Positions 10,245 to 21,044 of a DNA stretch of 64,000 nt are shown here, one piece after another; position 1 is the stretch's first letter; each line of letters opens with the position of its first letter. The stretch comes from Selaginella moellendorffii (taxonomy: Eukaryota; Streptophyta; Lycopodiopsida; Selaginellales; Selaginellaceae): the NCBI RefSeq assembly GCF_000143415.4, contig NW_003314273.1, forward strand, positions 1,970,760 to 2,034,759, read 5' to 3'. Position numbers and translations under genes: made by a program. The notes beneath the pieces were generated by a model, which was not told where the DNA came from, made no database searches, and worked only from the letters and a program-made list of their open reading frames with translations.

Positions 10245-12369
10245 AACTGTAAAGTTCATTGATATTAAACCACAAGAACAACAAACAAAATGTTTAAAAA
10301 CAAAACAAGACCTTGCAAAAATGCAAAAAGATGAAACAGACATAGCAGTACTTGGACTAATTGAAAAATTCATGCAAAGACCAGAAGAATTAGAAGATTT
10401 AACATTAGCAGAGACAACAACTGAATATATAATTGAAAAAGAACTAACAACACAAAAATATTCAAAAAACAATATAATTAGATATATAAACTTTAGTAAA
10501 GAAAAAGATCCAGAAAAGTGGGCCTTTGAAAGATTAATCTTACATAAAAAATTTAGAAAAGAAGAAGATCTTAAAGAAATGTACACAATATATATGAATG
10601 CATATGAAGCAAATATGGAACAAATAAATGAAAAACAACATCAAAACATATATAAAAATGTAACAAATGAGAGTGAATTTGATTGGGAGAATCCAGAACA
10701 AGAAGCAAATAAAATATTAAAAAAACAAGCACAGTATATACAAAAAATAAACACAAACCAAACAGATGAATTTGATATAGGGAAAGATTTATTCAAAATG
10801 AAAATTAACAAAAACTTAAATTTAAATATAAAAGATAAAATATTAACAAATACAAAAATTATAATACAAGATGAATACCTTATGGAAACTAGTAAATATC
10901 ACCAATTATTAAGAACTCTTAAAAAAAAGCAAAGAATAATACATGATGACTTCATATTGAAAAAAATAAAACAACCTAACAAACAATTATGCTTATTTTT
11001 AACAGGAGGAGCAGGAACTGGAAAATCAATGCTTTTAAATACACTTATAGAAACACTCAAACGATATTATAAAACAAACCAAGATATAAATAATGAACTA
11101 GGACAAACAATATTAATAACAGCACCTACAAGAAAAGCAGCTTGTAATATAAATGGTTCAACAATACATTTAGCTTTTGCATTTTGACCAGAAGCATCAA
11201 AACAACACCAAACAATATTAACAAATGACACATTAGATAAAAATAAAAGAAAGTTTTCAACAATAAAATGTTTAGTAATAGATGAAATATCAATGGTAAG
11301 TATAGAAATGCTACAAGATATACATAGAAGATGTGAAAGCTTCAAAACAACATATGGAATAGACTTTGGTGGGATGGATTGTATATTTACAGGTGATTTC
11401 TATCAATTAAATCCTACATTTGAAGCACCAATTTATTCAACAAGAACATATAGACCTGAAAATGATGTCTCCATACACCACTCATGGAAAAATAATTTTA
11501 AAATCTATGAACTTACTGAAATAATGAGGCAAAAAGATGATATAATCTTTATAAAAGCTTTAAATAAAATAAAAATAGGAGAACAAACAGATAAAGAGCT
11601 AGAATATATAAATAAACAAGTCACCACAGATACATATAACACAGAATACTATTCTATATTTGCAACTAATGAACAAGTAAGAGAACATAATGAAAAAATA
11701 ATACAAAACATACAAGGTAAAGATATAATTATAGAAGCACAAGACAAACATGGAAATTCCTGTCCTACACATTTCACGCTGCTAAATGACACAAGAAAAA
11801 CACAAGGACTACATAAAATATTACATTTGAAAAAGAAAATGGCAATTGAAATAACACAAAATATAGCAACAGAAGATGGATTAGTAAATGGAGCTGATGG
11901 AGTATTACAAGATGTAACCCAAGTTGAAGAATAACAAATAATGTGAATAGAATTCCCAAATATAAAAACAGATGAAAAAACAAGAGCTAAAGAAAACATA
12001 ACAATAAAGCAAAATAATGAAAAAAAACTGGACACCAATAAAAAAATAACAAGAACAATAAATATTACTAAAAATAAAAACTATGTTATAAGTAGAACCC
12101 AATTTCCAGTACAACCATGCGCAGGAAGAACAATACATAGAGCACAAGGACCAGTAGTTATGCAATTAAGATATGACCCATATAAAACAAAATATCCAGG
12201 ATAAGCATATACTGCATTATCAAGAGCACAAACATTAAAAGGGATACATTTATATAGACCACTTGAACATAAACATATTAAAATCAATAAAGATGCAGCT
12301 AAAGAAATAATAAGAATGACAACAGAAGCACCATGGCAAATTGATTTAATGGATTTACAAGAAGAATAA
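10237..12369 (+). pseudogene. Helitron PIF1-family DNA helicase region
   Basis: One reading frame holds the full helicase. Walker A GGAGTGKS is at 11005-11028, motif Ia-like TAPTRKAACNI follows, Walker B LVIDEISM is near 11275, motif III is GDFYQLNP near 11392, and motif VI is AYTALSRAQTLKG near 12205. In-frame stops interrupt it at 11185 (TGA), 11932 (TAA), 11944 (TGA), 12202 (TAA) and 12367 (TAA). The frame joins the upstream Rep region through a one-base shift close to 10240. The helicase would unwind donor DNA during rolling-circle transposition. No reading-frame change is needed between this domain and the downstream nuclease domain. Confidence 0.85.
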
Positions 12370-12972
12370 AAAGCTAACCAAACAATTATACAAGTTCTAA
12401 ATACAAGATCTATTACTACACATCAAGAAGATATAAAGAGTGATTCACAATTATTAACATCAGATATAATATGTATGCAAGAAGTAAGAACACAAAAACA
12501 TGAGGATTTAAATTTTAATAAATATAAATCATATATACATGAATAACCCCCACATATAGCAATATTGCATACAAATGACTACAAATCAGAAATAGTAGAA
12601 CATTTAAAAACAGAAACAATGGCAATGTCATATGTATCACTAGAAAAAAATAAAAAACAATTAAATTTATATAGAAGACCTGGAACAAATATACATATAT
12701 TCATAAAACAACTAAAAAAATATATACAGAAAATAGATAATAAAAAACCAGTAATAATTAGAGGAGATTTTAATATTGACTACCAAATAGAAGAAGTAAA
12801 ACCACTTCAAACAATAATGGTGAAAGAAGGATATATACAAATAATAAAACACAATACACGTAATAATAAATTAATAGATCATATATGGATAAAAGATATA
12901 ATATATACAAAAGCAGGAATAGCACATTGGACAGATCATAACAAATTATATATCATAATAAAAAATATTTAA
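12370..12972 (+). pseudogene. Helentron C-terminal endonuclease/exonuclease/phosphatase domain
   Basis: In the same frame as the helicase, the segment carries the ordered motifs of the EEP (APE-like) nuclease fold: ICMQEVR near 12470, RGDFNIDY near 12760, LIDHIWIK near 12872 and a terminal TDHNKL near 12930. A TAA at 12544 breaks it. In known Helentrons an APE-like endonuclease sits after the helicase. Alternative: a LINE fragment fused by chance, unlikely because the frame is continuous with the helicase and no reverse transcriptase follows. Confidence 0.75.
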
Positions 12973-12992
12973 AAACAAAAGCAAACCAAGCG

Positions 12993-13016
12993 TTGCTGCA
13001 ATGCAATGCGCAGCAA
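12993..13016. other. 3'-end hairpin of the Helitron
   Basis: TTGCTGC and GCAGCAA form a 7-bp stem around a 10-base loop, 20 bp after the stop codon of the nuclease domain. It lies immediately before sequence that is also present without the element at 22262. A 3' subterminal hairpin is the expected termination signal of Helitrons. Confidence 0.65.
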
Positions 13017-13174
13017 TTTATTGTTTATTCTACTATAATATTAATCTTAAATAAGTTTATAGCTAAATTACTCAATGAATGATACTACAGCAAATTAATT
13101 AAGAGATAAGTATTGTCTCTCATATTTTTTATCTCTTCACCAAGGTGTGCCAGCTAAGATCCTTTCGCGTCTTT

Positions 13175-13632
13175 TCAGGTACCATCTTTGATTGACGGCT
13201 CCATCAACCTTGCATAACACTCTTTCCTTGCAAAGTTTACCGACCTCCCAAGAAAAGCTTTTCTCTCATTGAGAGACCACGCTGAGTAGTGGATTCCCTC
13301 CAGATTTCTCTCCCAGATCTGTGAGTGGAGCCTCTTCTCTGCTAAGTCGCCGCGTGCCTTGAGCACCACCATGAAAGTCTGAGCGTTTGGCTGCGGCTTG
13401 CTCATAGCACTCAAGAGCAAAGGTTGTTCTTGGCAAATCCCAGGAAACGACGTTTTGCTGCTCCATGCAAAGTCTCAGCGTTTGGAGGCAGGCCAGCTTC
13501 TCGTTGCATCTGGTAGAAGACGTGCATGTCCCATGATGATCGTGTTCCAGGCAACCAACGTCGTGTTTCTTTGTCCTCCTGAACACTTCTGATGCTTCCA
13601 CATGTCCACGAGGCTGCTTGCGACGAATGCAT
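13175..13632 (-). pseudogene. PPR protein gene tail, decayed
   Basis: Minus-strand frames contain broken pentatricopeptide repeat hallmarks, clearer in the sister copy at 20052-20620: FVASSLVDMW, AWNTIITGHA, FYRMQREAGLPPNA and LITFYRKCGDVAASQEVF. These match the helix A and B pattern of PLS-type PPR motifs, which bind organellar RNA. Frames shift repeatedly, with stops, so no protein longer than about 110 residues is possible. It forms the distal end of the composite unit. Confidence 0.6.
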
Positions 13633-14187
13633 TGGGTTAATTTGCGAGGTAGACCAACCTATCCTGTTCCTCGTCCCATCCTGTCAAACAACTTGTGTCG
13701 CAAGCCGCAGTGTAGACTTCGACCATACTTCCACAATTTTGCACTTGCTTGATTCCCGGCTTATGATGCTCTTGACTCTGGAGAAACTTATCTGGCCGCT
13801 ATGCCCTGCTTTGCTTCTTCTCATCGAAGTTGAGATTTGAGCACCTGCAAGACAGAGAGCAAAAGTAGTACGTTACCTTTTCTCAAACCTTTCGTCTCAA
13901 GCAACTTCTCTGGCCTTTGGAGGTGCACTAACGTCTGCTCCCCCGTCACCTCTAGAGGATAGCTCAGTCAAATCGAAACTTGGTAGGTTCCTGCTCTACT
14001 TTCCAGTCCATGTTCCGAGCCAACTGCGCAATAACTTCCAAGTCTGGTGACTTCCACCAGTGGACCCTTGTATGTGATCTTCACCGTCCGTGAGCAAGAC
14101 CCTGCTGTCTTCTTGCTCTGCAACTTCATCTCCTTGAAGATTGCTTGTACACAATCTTCCATGTGACAAGGCATGCACTGTGCTGAC

Positions 14188-14892
14188 TTACGCGTCACTG
14201 CCAGTGTTGGCAGGACACTTTGAGGAGAATCCCAGAGTGCCATTGCTGTGCGAACCACGAGTGTGAGCTTCCAGCTGTTTCTTCTCAGTCAGAGAATCGT
14301 CCACCACAACTTCGATCTGCCACCCGGGATCCTGAAAGATCGCATTACTGCGCTGCTTCCTCCGAGAGAACATCCATCGCACGAGCAAAAAGCATGTGAG
14401 CAGCACCAAGATCGCAACCAAAACCCACAGAAGAAGCTGGAGCAGCGACCACGGCGTCCTCCGAACCACTGTAACTACTGCTGTGGGTGTTGGTGTGGCC
14501 ACTGCTGCGTCGTGACCCTCACGACGGTGGTGGTGGTGGTGGTGGTGGTGGTTGTGGCGTCCTCCATGGTGGTGACCATGGTAGTGAACAACCAGAGGAG
14601 CTCCGTCACCGTGATGATGATGGTACACTGCTGCTGCTGGAGCTGGATCGTGGTGGCGAGCATCAGGCGCTGGAGCTAGATGAGCAGGGTGGCCGCGAGC
14701 AGGGTGAACGAAAGCAGCTGGCGCTGGGGCTCGAACTGGAGCGTCACCTTGAAGAACTGGAGCTAAAGCTGGCACTGGCTCGTGGGCTCCTCGAGGATGG
14801 TGTCCATGGTGTGAAGCTCGGTGATGGCCGCCATGCCAGGGCGCTGGAGCTCGGCAGGCAAGCGTTGGGGCGGCGTGAGCGCGAGAGACCAT
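14188..14892 (-). pseudogene. His/Ala/Pro-rich single-pass membrane protein, exon-1-like frame
   Basis: This 234-codon frame begins MVSRAHAAP and has an N-terminal part of about 140 residues extremely rich in His, Ala and Pro, including an 8-His run. A strong transmembrane helix follows (LLQLLLWVLVAILVLLTCFLL), then a basic stop-transfer RRKQR. The short cytoplasmic tail carries GWQIEVVVDDS and SKCPANTGS. The frame ends just after a GTAAGT donor-like site, so it may be the first exon of a longer gene whose remains continue at lower coordinates. The topology resembles a plant cell-surface receptor-like protein, but no kinase was found. Three related copies are broken or shorter. Function unknown. 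Confidence 0.4.
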
Positions 14893-15359
14893 AGCTTACC
14901 TGACGAAAGCTTCGACAATAGAAAAATCCAAGTGAGAAAGATTATAACCTAACCCTTGACTTAGAAAATAGAAAATAAAGAGGTACTTTTGGCTTTGTGA
15001 GAAAAACAAGAGCTTGTGATGCTGTGGATTTTCGGACTTGAACTGAGCATGCCAAAGAGCCCAAACCTAGATGTGAACAGCGATTTAATCTCACAATCAT
15101 GAAATGCTCAATATTTCACAAAGATAAGACATCTTTAATTTGATGGCAACTCCTTTCCAGGCTCAATTCTAATGTACTTGCAGTGAACGAAACTTTTTTA
15201 CTCGTTTGCAAAAAAGTGGGAAAAAAAAACACAAGATAAATATCTATGCATTGCTCTATTGACAGTCTCACGGTGCAATATCCATCCATAGCTCCCCAAG
15301 AGGTCAACACCAGTAAAATTGGTCAAAACACCTGGAATGATCCAATAATCAAACATATT

Positions 15360-15416
15360 TGGAGATGCTAGTTATTGATCCCTAAGCGAGTGCTCTACCA
15401 TCTGAGCTATCTCCCC
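15360..15416 (-). pseudogene. tRNA-Ala-derived pseudogene with internal deletion
   Basis: It has the same 57-nt deleted tRNA-Ala form as at 345-401, with the anticodon and much of the T stem missing. It sits at the same place in the composite unit. Confidence 0.85.
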
Positions 15417-15592
15417 TTAGCAAAGAAACAAAAATGCTAAACTTTTCTCTTCACCATTCTAATACTCATCCTTGGAGATTCTGGCAGCTTTTGTTGCATT
15501 TCAAGAGCCTTTTGAGAGATGAGCTTTGGAAAGCCCACCATCTCCAGCAAGTTTCTATAGCCAAGAAGCTGCATCTGCAGGCAACCGAGTGT

Positions 15593-15793
15593 AACTTTAA
15601 AAAATGTCCTTTGTTATTTTATGAGTAATTTATAAGTAAATGTTTATTTATAAATATATATCAAATTCAAATATAAACCCAATATCTAGTTCTTTTCCAA
15701 TGTCATAAACCCCCCATATCAAGATATTGCAATGAATCTAAATTTTAAGATTTTGATCCATCCCAAAAGCCATATAATATATAAAATATATAT
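15593..15793. repeat. Interrupted AT-rich repeat, left part
   Basis: This is the left half of a repeat whose right half resumes at 18050 after the LTR element. The uninterrupted arrangement is seen near 32420-32830. A second interrupted copy starts at 25712. Related sequence lies near 2200-2620 and 21480-21900. Confidence 0.6.
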
Positions 15794-18049
15794 TGTGAGT
15801 GCTCAGGATAAAGGAATAGGTATATTAATTAATGTTTAGGCCCTTACTTATATACAAAAATAAATGGACCAGATTTAGTCCCAAATGGACAGTCGATATA
15901 TTATACTACTATAATTAATATATTATCTAGCTAGGGTAATACATATATATACATGTATGTATTTACAAACTTTACACCATCCTCCCTTTTGGAAGATGAA
16001 AGGGTGATAATAATAAGTCAGGTGGAACATCTGGAGCTTCTGTTGGGCAATTATAAATTATCACAAGAATCTAAAACTCCCACAAAACCACTAATAAAGT
16101 TGCTAATAACCATGACTGAAATAAAATTTAAAGCCATGGAATAATCATTAGCCCACTATAGAACCTTGATGAACTAGTTGCAACTTTGTATGCAACTCCC
16201 AAATGCTCAAACTAACCACGCAACCATAACTTTGCACTAGGGAGGTCAGACTCACTCCATTTGTCTTTCACATTTTCCTTATCCCCTCCTCGAAGAAAAA
16301 AAAGTTTTGAAACAATAGCTCCTTTTGGACTTACTGCACTGTCCTCACTCCGCTATTTATGTTCGGCCTCACTCCACTATCGCATCTATTCGGCCTCATT
16401 ACGTCGGGGTTGGATGTTTCATTCAAACTCGCTATGCTCGTCTTGACTCCACAATCCATATCATTCGTCCTCGCTTCACTATCGTATTTGCTCGTCCTCA
16501 CTCCATCATCGGGGCCAGACTCCCATCCATCCCCTCTACTCCCTCCTCTAAAGAAGAAAAAGTTTGAAGTGTTAAAGCAAAAAGGAGAAAACAAAAAAAA
16601 TTGAGGAAAAATAATTGTGGAAGAAGAAAAAGTAAATAAAGAAGCATTGGAAGAAGAATTTGCAACAACTAGCAATGCAAAAATGGGAAATCAAAAAAAT
16701 ATATACTTAAAGCTTGGTCAATAGGGGATTTCCTTTCGTAAAATATTTCAGCCACAATATAAGCAAAAGATTCACACCACTTAACCTTCTCAATACACAA
16801 CTCAACACTTGATATGAGAAAATCAATAACAACATTCACACTCTCAAGGGAATATATAAACTCCTCATGAGCAATAGTAAAACAAAGGTTGTTAGTGGCA
16901 CTCACAAATGAGACATGCATTCAACCCAAAATTTTGGCCAAAGTGACTCAACCCTTGGAACAGGGAAATACTCAATACTAGAACTAATCAAATACTCTAC
17001 TAACGAAACAAAAGCAAGATTCTCAACTTCATGGATACACTCAATATTCAGATTAATATGAGGAGGATAAAAAACACTCAACTCAACACTGGATTTAAAA
17101 TTAGAATCATGAGAGTCATAAATGATCAACGTGCCAAATAAAGAAAATGCTACACATGAAGAAGAAATACTAGGAACTTGAGAAGGTGGCTCAGGCCGAA
17201 AAAAAAAAAAAAAGTTGGGAAAGAGCAGAAGGGAAAGAAAAAGGATTAGATAATAGATTGAAATATTAACACCTACTTCACGAAATCTCCACTTCATCTC
17301 CAAAACTATCTCCATAATAATCAAACTCATCATCACACTTTAGAATCCACCCAAGTTTGTACACATTGTCTTTCCACAAACTTGATCCTCAAACATTCTC
17401 CAAGAATTAAATTGCATCATCCATAACTCACCAATCAATATCACGATCACACTCCACATCAATAAGAGATGGTAGAACATTGAGAACAGGACAAGCCGTA
17501 TAATCACATCCCACAAAAGCTGGAGACCAACAAACAACACATCAAGGATGGGCACAATACCAATATGATCACACCCCATAGCACCAAAAGTTAGATCCAA
17601 CAGAGCAGCATTAACAGTCTCAAGTGACATACTTCTTGATTGATCACGACATGGCATAGTAGAAGAAGAGAATGCAATGATGATCAGAAGAAAGAGTAGA
17701 TCTAAGCACAACGATAGCTAGAATTCTAAATCTTGCTAAAAGCTAATACAGATCTAGATCTATAATAGAATGAAGAAATAAGAATAAAAAAACATGATCC
17801 CAAACACTAGAGCAAAGCACTATCAAAAAGCTTTGCCCTTCAGGGATAAATTGCAGTGCCTTTCACCTCCACTAATGTGAGTGCTTAGGATATAGGAATA
17901 AGTATATTAATTAGGGTTTAAGCCCATGCTTATATACAAAAATGAATGGATCAGATTTAATCCCAAATTGACAGTTCATATGCTATAATACTATAATTAG
18001 TGTATTACCTAACTAGGGTAATACATATATATACATACATGACCTTACA
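15794..18049 (-). mobile_element. Small LTR retrotransposon, non-autonomous
   Basis: Two direct 174-bp terminal repeats, 15794-15967 and 17876-18049, both begin TGTGAGTGCT and end in TTACA, with roughly 85% identity by eye. They flank a 1.9-kb interior without recognisable gag or pol motifs. The flanks share ATAT, a partial target duplication. A related uninterrupted site near 32525-32580 shows the sequence without the element. A gag-bearing relative at 31.6-32.4 kb with a similar LTR reads on the minus strand, and a purine-rich tract lies just inside the left LTR on the minus strand. Minus orientation is therefore favoured. A 3'-truncated copy lies at 25922-27762. Confidence 0.75.
16344..16525. 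repeat. Imperfect 27-bp minisatellite inside the LTR element
   Basis: About five to six units of the type CTCACTCCRCTATCG plus a variable TATTYRYTCGKC follow one another with a period near 27 bp. On the minus strand this translates into a 9-residue periodic peptide (variants of GVRTSxYDS). The same array is present in the truncated copy near 26477-26655. Confidence 0.55.
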
Positions 18050-18480
18050 ATATGTTTATAAGGGATTAAAGACTCACCAAATGTAGGAAGTATATATATG
18101 GGAATTAGTTTATTGTGATGTTGTAAATCTTCTTATTTATAGTATCAATTCCATAATTGAGAATTATATACTTGTAATGATGATATTGTCATTTAATGTT
18201 AAGACTTTTAACTTTTGCCTTTAACTATAATGCCCTTGAGTATGTTGCCTTTGGTTCATTTGATTATGCATTTATAACTTTCACATATTTATTTTTTCTC
18301 ATTTTTAGAATTTCTTGAGAAACTGCTAATGTTTACCTTATTGTTATTGTTGTAAAGTGTTCTTTCCAAATTTAAAGCTTGTTTCATCTAAAGTTTAAAA
18401 CTCCAAATACATCAATTTTACCCAACTAACCAAATACATGGTATATCTTTTGGTTTTGGATAACTAACACTACACAGAAT
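18050..18480. repeat. Interrupted AT-rich repeat, right part
   Basis: It continues the repeat cut at 15793. The order GGGATTAAAGACTCACC, then GAGAATTATATACTTGTAATGAT, matches the uninterrupted copy at 32560-32700. No coding potential was seen. Confidence 0.6.
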
Positions 18481-18622
18481 AACTAGAGTACTTTCCTCCA
18501 TAGCTAGAGCTCTAGAATCAATCAAAAAACTCTTGAAATGCGACAAAAAACACACTGGAATCTTCAAGGATGAGTACTATACTGGTGAAGAGAAAAGCTT
18601 TGCATTTTTGTTTCTATGCTAA

Positions 18623-18695
18623 GGGGATGTAGTTCAGATGGTAGAGCGCTCACTTAGCATGCGAGACGCACCGGGATCAATACCTGGCATCTCCA
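18623..18695 (+). pseudogene. tRNA-Ala(AGC) pseudogene, full length
   Basis: It has a full 73-nt cloverleaf with an AGC anticodon and a G3:U70 pair. However, the anticodon stem has an A:C mismatch and the T loop is altered (ATCAATA against ATCGATA in the 30-kb gene), which damages the B box. It is probably a degraded copy of the gene at 30009-30081. Confidence 0.65.
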
Positions 18696-19360
18696 ACTAT
18701 TTTCAATCATTCCAAGCGTTTTGACCGATTTTACTGGTGTTGACTATGGTTGACCACTTGAGGAGCTAGAGATCCACGATGAAGAAGTAAAACCGGATGG
18801 TGCTAGTTCCTTCCACTGTTGGGTCACTGGATTGCTGCTCTACCGTCTGTGACAAACTGGCTTTTAATCCAGTACCCAGATGGGTTAATTCTTTTGCTTT
18901 TGCCTCTGACATTATGGAAACTACTTTGATATGTTGTGTCTGCAATAGAGGCAGCCATAATAAGAGACCTCCACCAGCTGAGAAAAAGAAGACTGGTAGG
19001 CAGGAGCGTGAAGACAACAAGGATGCCATCTACATGACAAAGATAATCCAACTTGCATTTTTGCATCTATCAGTCTCATGCTTTCGGTTGGGCACCGTGA
19101 GACTATCAAAACAGCAATGGATAGATATTTATCTCGTGTTTCTTTTCCCCAGTTTTCTGTAGAGGAAGTAGTTTGTGCACGCTGATGGCTTGTGTCTCCA
19201 TGATCCCATTCAATGAGTGCTAAGTTGAAAAACGAGAAAAAAAAGAGTTTCGTTATTCAAAGTATGCAAAGTGGCGTGTCACTGCAAGTAGGACATTAGG
19301 ATTGGAAAGATATCCATTTCTCTTTTTGAAATATCATACCTATACTGTAGAGAGCATTTC

Positions 19361-20176
19361 GTGATTGAGCGATGCATGTTATCTCAAAGGAAGCAGCGCA
19401 GGAATGCGATCTTTCAGGAGCCCGGGTGGCAGATCGAAGTGACGGATCATCTGGAAGTTGTGGTGGACGATTCTCCGACTGAGAAGAAACAGCTGGATGC
19501 TCACACTCGTAGTTCCCACAGCAATGGTACACTGGAATTCTCCGCAAAGTGTCCTGCCAACACTGGCAGTGACACGTAAGTCAGCACAGTGCATGTGTTG
19601 TCACAGGGAAGATTGTGTAGAATCAATCTTCAAGGAGATGAAGTTGCAGAGCAAGAAGACAGTAGGCTCTTGCTCACTGACGGTGATCTCACCCAGAGAT
19701 CACATACAAGGGTTGACTGGTGGAAGTCGCCAGATTTGGAAGTTATGACACAACTGGCTCGGAACATGGATTGGAAGGTAGAGCAAGAACCTACCAAGTT
19801 TCGATTTGATGAAGGGTTTACGAGCTATCCTCTAGAGGTGACAAGGGAGCAGACGTTGGTGCACCTCCAAAGGCCAGAGAGGTTGCTCGAGACGAAAGGT
19901 TTGAGAAAATGTAACGTACTACTTTTGCTCTCTATTCTTGCAGGCGCTCAAATCTCAACTTTGATGAGAAGAAGCAGTACAGGGCATAGTGGCCAGATAA
20001 GTTTCTCCAGAGTCAAGAGCATCACAAGCGGGGAATCAAGCAAGTGCAATTGTGAAAGTATGGTCGAAGTCTACACTGCGGCTTGCAACACAGGTTGTTC
20101 GACAGGATGGGACGAAGAACATGATAGGTTGGTCTACCTATCCTGGAAAGCAACACTCTCGCCTCACAAATTGTGA
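19361..20176 (+). pseudogene. Membrane-protein unit remnant and downstream coding remnant
   Basis: Frame 19361-19579 repeats the cytoplasmic tail of the His-rich membrane protein (GWQIEVTDHLEVVVDDS... SKCPANTGSDT) but lacks the His-rich and transmembrane part. It ends at a GTAAGT donor-like site. The following frame 19589-20176 is open for 195 codons and contains WWKSPDLEVMTQLARNMDWK and PTKFRFDEGFTSYPLEV. It looks protein-like but is not recognised. An intron-like stretch ending TTGCAG precedes 19944. The sister copy at 30973-31367 has lost about 135 bp of this frame. Confidence 0.35.
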
Positions 20177-20620
20177 ATATGAAGCCGATGCATTTGTCGC
20201 AAGCAGCCTCGTGGACATGTGGAAGCGTCAGAAGTGTACAGGAGGACGAAGAAACATGCCTGGAACACGATCATCACGGGACATGCACTTCTTCTATCGG
20301 ATGCAACGAGAAGCTGGCCTACCTCCAAACGCTGAGCAAAACATCCTTTCCTGGGATACACTGAGAACAACCTTTGCTCTCGAGCGCTATGAGCAAGCCA
20401 GCAGCCAAACGCTCAGACTTTTGTGGTGGCGCTCAAGGCACGGGGCGACTTAGGCGAAGAGGCTCCACTCGCAGATCTGGAAGAGAAATCTGGACGGAAT
20501 CCACTACTCGCGTGCTCACTCATCACATTCTATAGGAAGTGTGGAGACGTGGCTGCCTCTCAAGAAGTTTTCCGCCCCAAGTTCAGTATTACTCCGGCAC
20601 TTCCTCTTACACTACTCATT
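20052..20620 (+). pseudogene. PPR protein gene tail, decayed
   Basis: This is the clearest copy of the PPR tail. FVASSLVDMW is followed, with frame changes, by AWNTIITGHA, FYRMQREAGLPPNA, TFALERYEQA and LITFYRKCGDVAASQEVF. These are successive helices of P-, L- and S-type PPR motifs. Multiple frameshifts prevent expression of a full protein. Confidence 0.65.
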
Positions 20621-21044
20621 TGAAGTACCTGGAGAGTGCCTTACAAAGCATGATGTTCATAGGTACTATAGTTTTTAGTTCATAGCTTTTTTGTTTCATC
20701 TTATAGCTAAAATAGCTTGAAGTCAGATACTTCTAACTAGTTCGACCATCTTGGCCTAAGCATCATGTAAGCAGAGTACCTCCTTGTGAAGGCGAAACTG
20801 AAGCTTGTCAGTTTCATGAAAAGTTGTGAAGGCTCTAGAGCTTATCTCCTTACACATGGTAAGTATCTTGTTCTTTGACTTTTTCATCAATGACATGTTA
20901 TTTCAGGGACGGGAATGGACATACAATCTTATTGTAAAGAGGGTATTAGGAGGTGTTGCTCATCTCGGGAGCTTGTTGGTAAACTTTGTGAGGAAAATGG
21001 AGAAAGAGTGTAATGCAAGATTGACGGAGCCATCAACAAAACCC

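Larger units (their letters stand above)
7610..13020 (+). mobile_element. Helitron of the Helentron type (decayed, autonomous-like structure)
   Basis: In order on the plus strand are a SANT/Myb-like N-terminal segment, a DUF6570-like region, the Helitron-like N domain, the HUH Rep nuclease, a PIF1-type helicase and a C-terminal endonuclease/exonuclease/phosphatase domain. That last domain is the known hallmark of Helentrons as opposed to the canonical plant Helitrons, which often carry RPA genes instead. The sense strand is strikingly A-rich, unlike the host genes. A perfect 8-bp hairpin lies at the left end (7616-7636) and a 7-bp hairpin at the right (12993-13016). Exact termini are estimates. 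Right-flank homology to the 22-kb duplicate begins near 13021, which supports that boundary. Many in-frame stops and at least two frameshifts show it is dead. Confidence 0.85.
13021..15592 (-). repeat. Composite duplicated unit, copy 2 (ORC6 part deleted)
   Basis: This block repeats 22262-24868 almost base for base. On the minus strand it reads deleted tRNA-Ala, His-rich membrane-protein exon, further coding remnants and PPR tail. Compared with the 22-25 kb copy it lacks about 844 bp (the ORC6 fragment and spacer). The junction is at 15592, where the repeat beginning GAGTGTAAC starts in both copies. Confidence 0.85.
18481..20640 (+). repeat. Composite duplicated unit, copy 3 (plus orientation)
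   Basis: The order tRNA-Ala (18623), spacer, membrane-protein remnant (19361), coding remnant (19589-20176) and PPR tail (20052-20620) matches the minus-strand units at 13-15.6 kb and 22.3-24.9 kb in opposite orientation. It matches 29880-31367 in the same orientation with only scattered differences. Its continuation to about 21055 carries the unit's extreme tail. Confidence 0.85.

Noticed and set aside
14487-14894. Gly-rich plus-strand open frame
   Set aside because: It is the antisense of the His-rich membrane protein; GGT/CAC repeats give open frames on both strands. The minus frame has a signal-like layout and membrane helix, the plus frame has none.
15794-18049. Autonomous retrotransposon
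   Set aside because: No gag, protease, RT or integrase motif was found in the interior in any frame.
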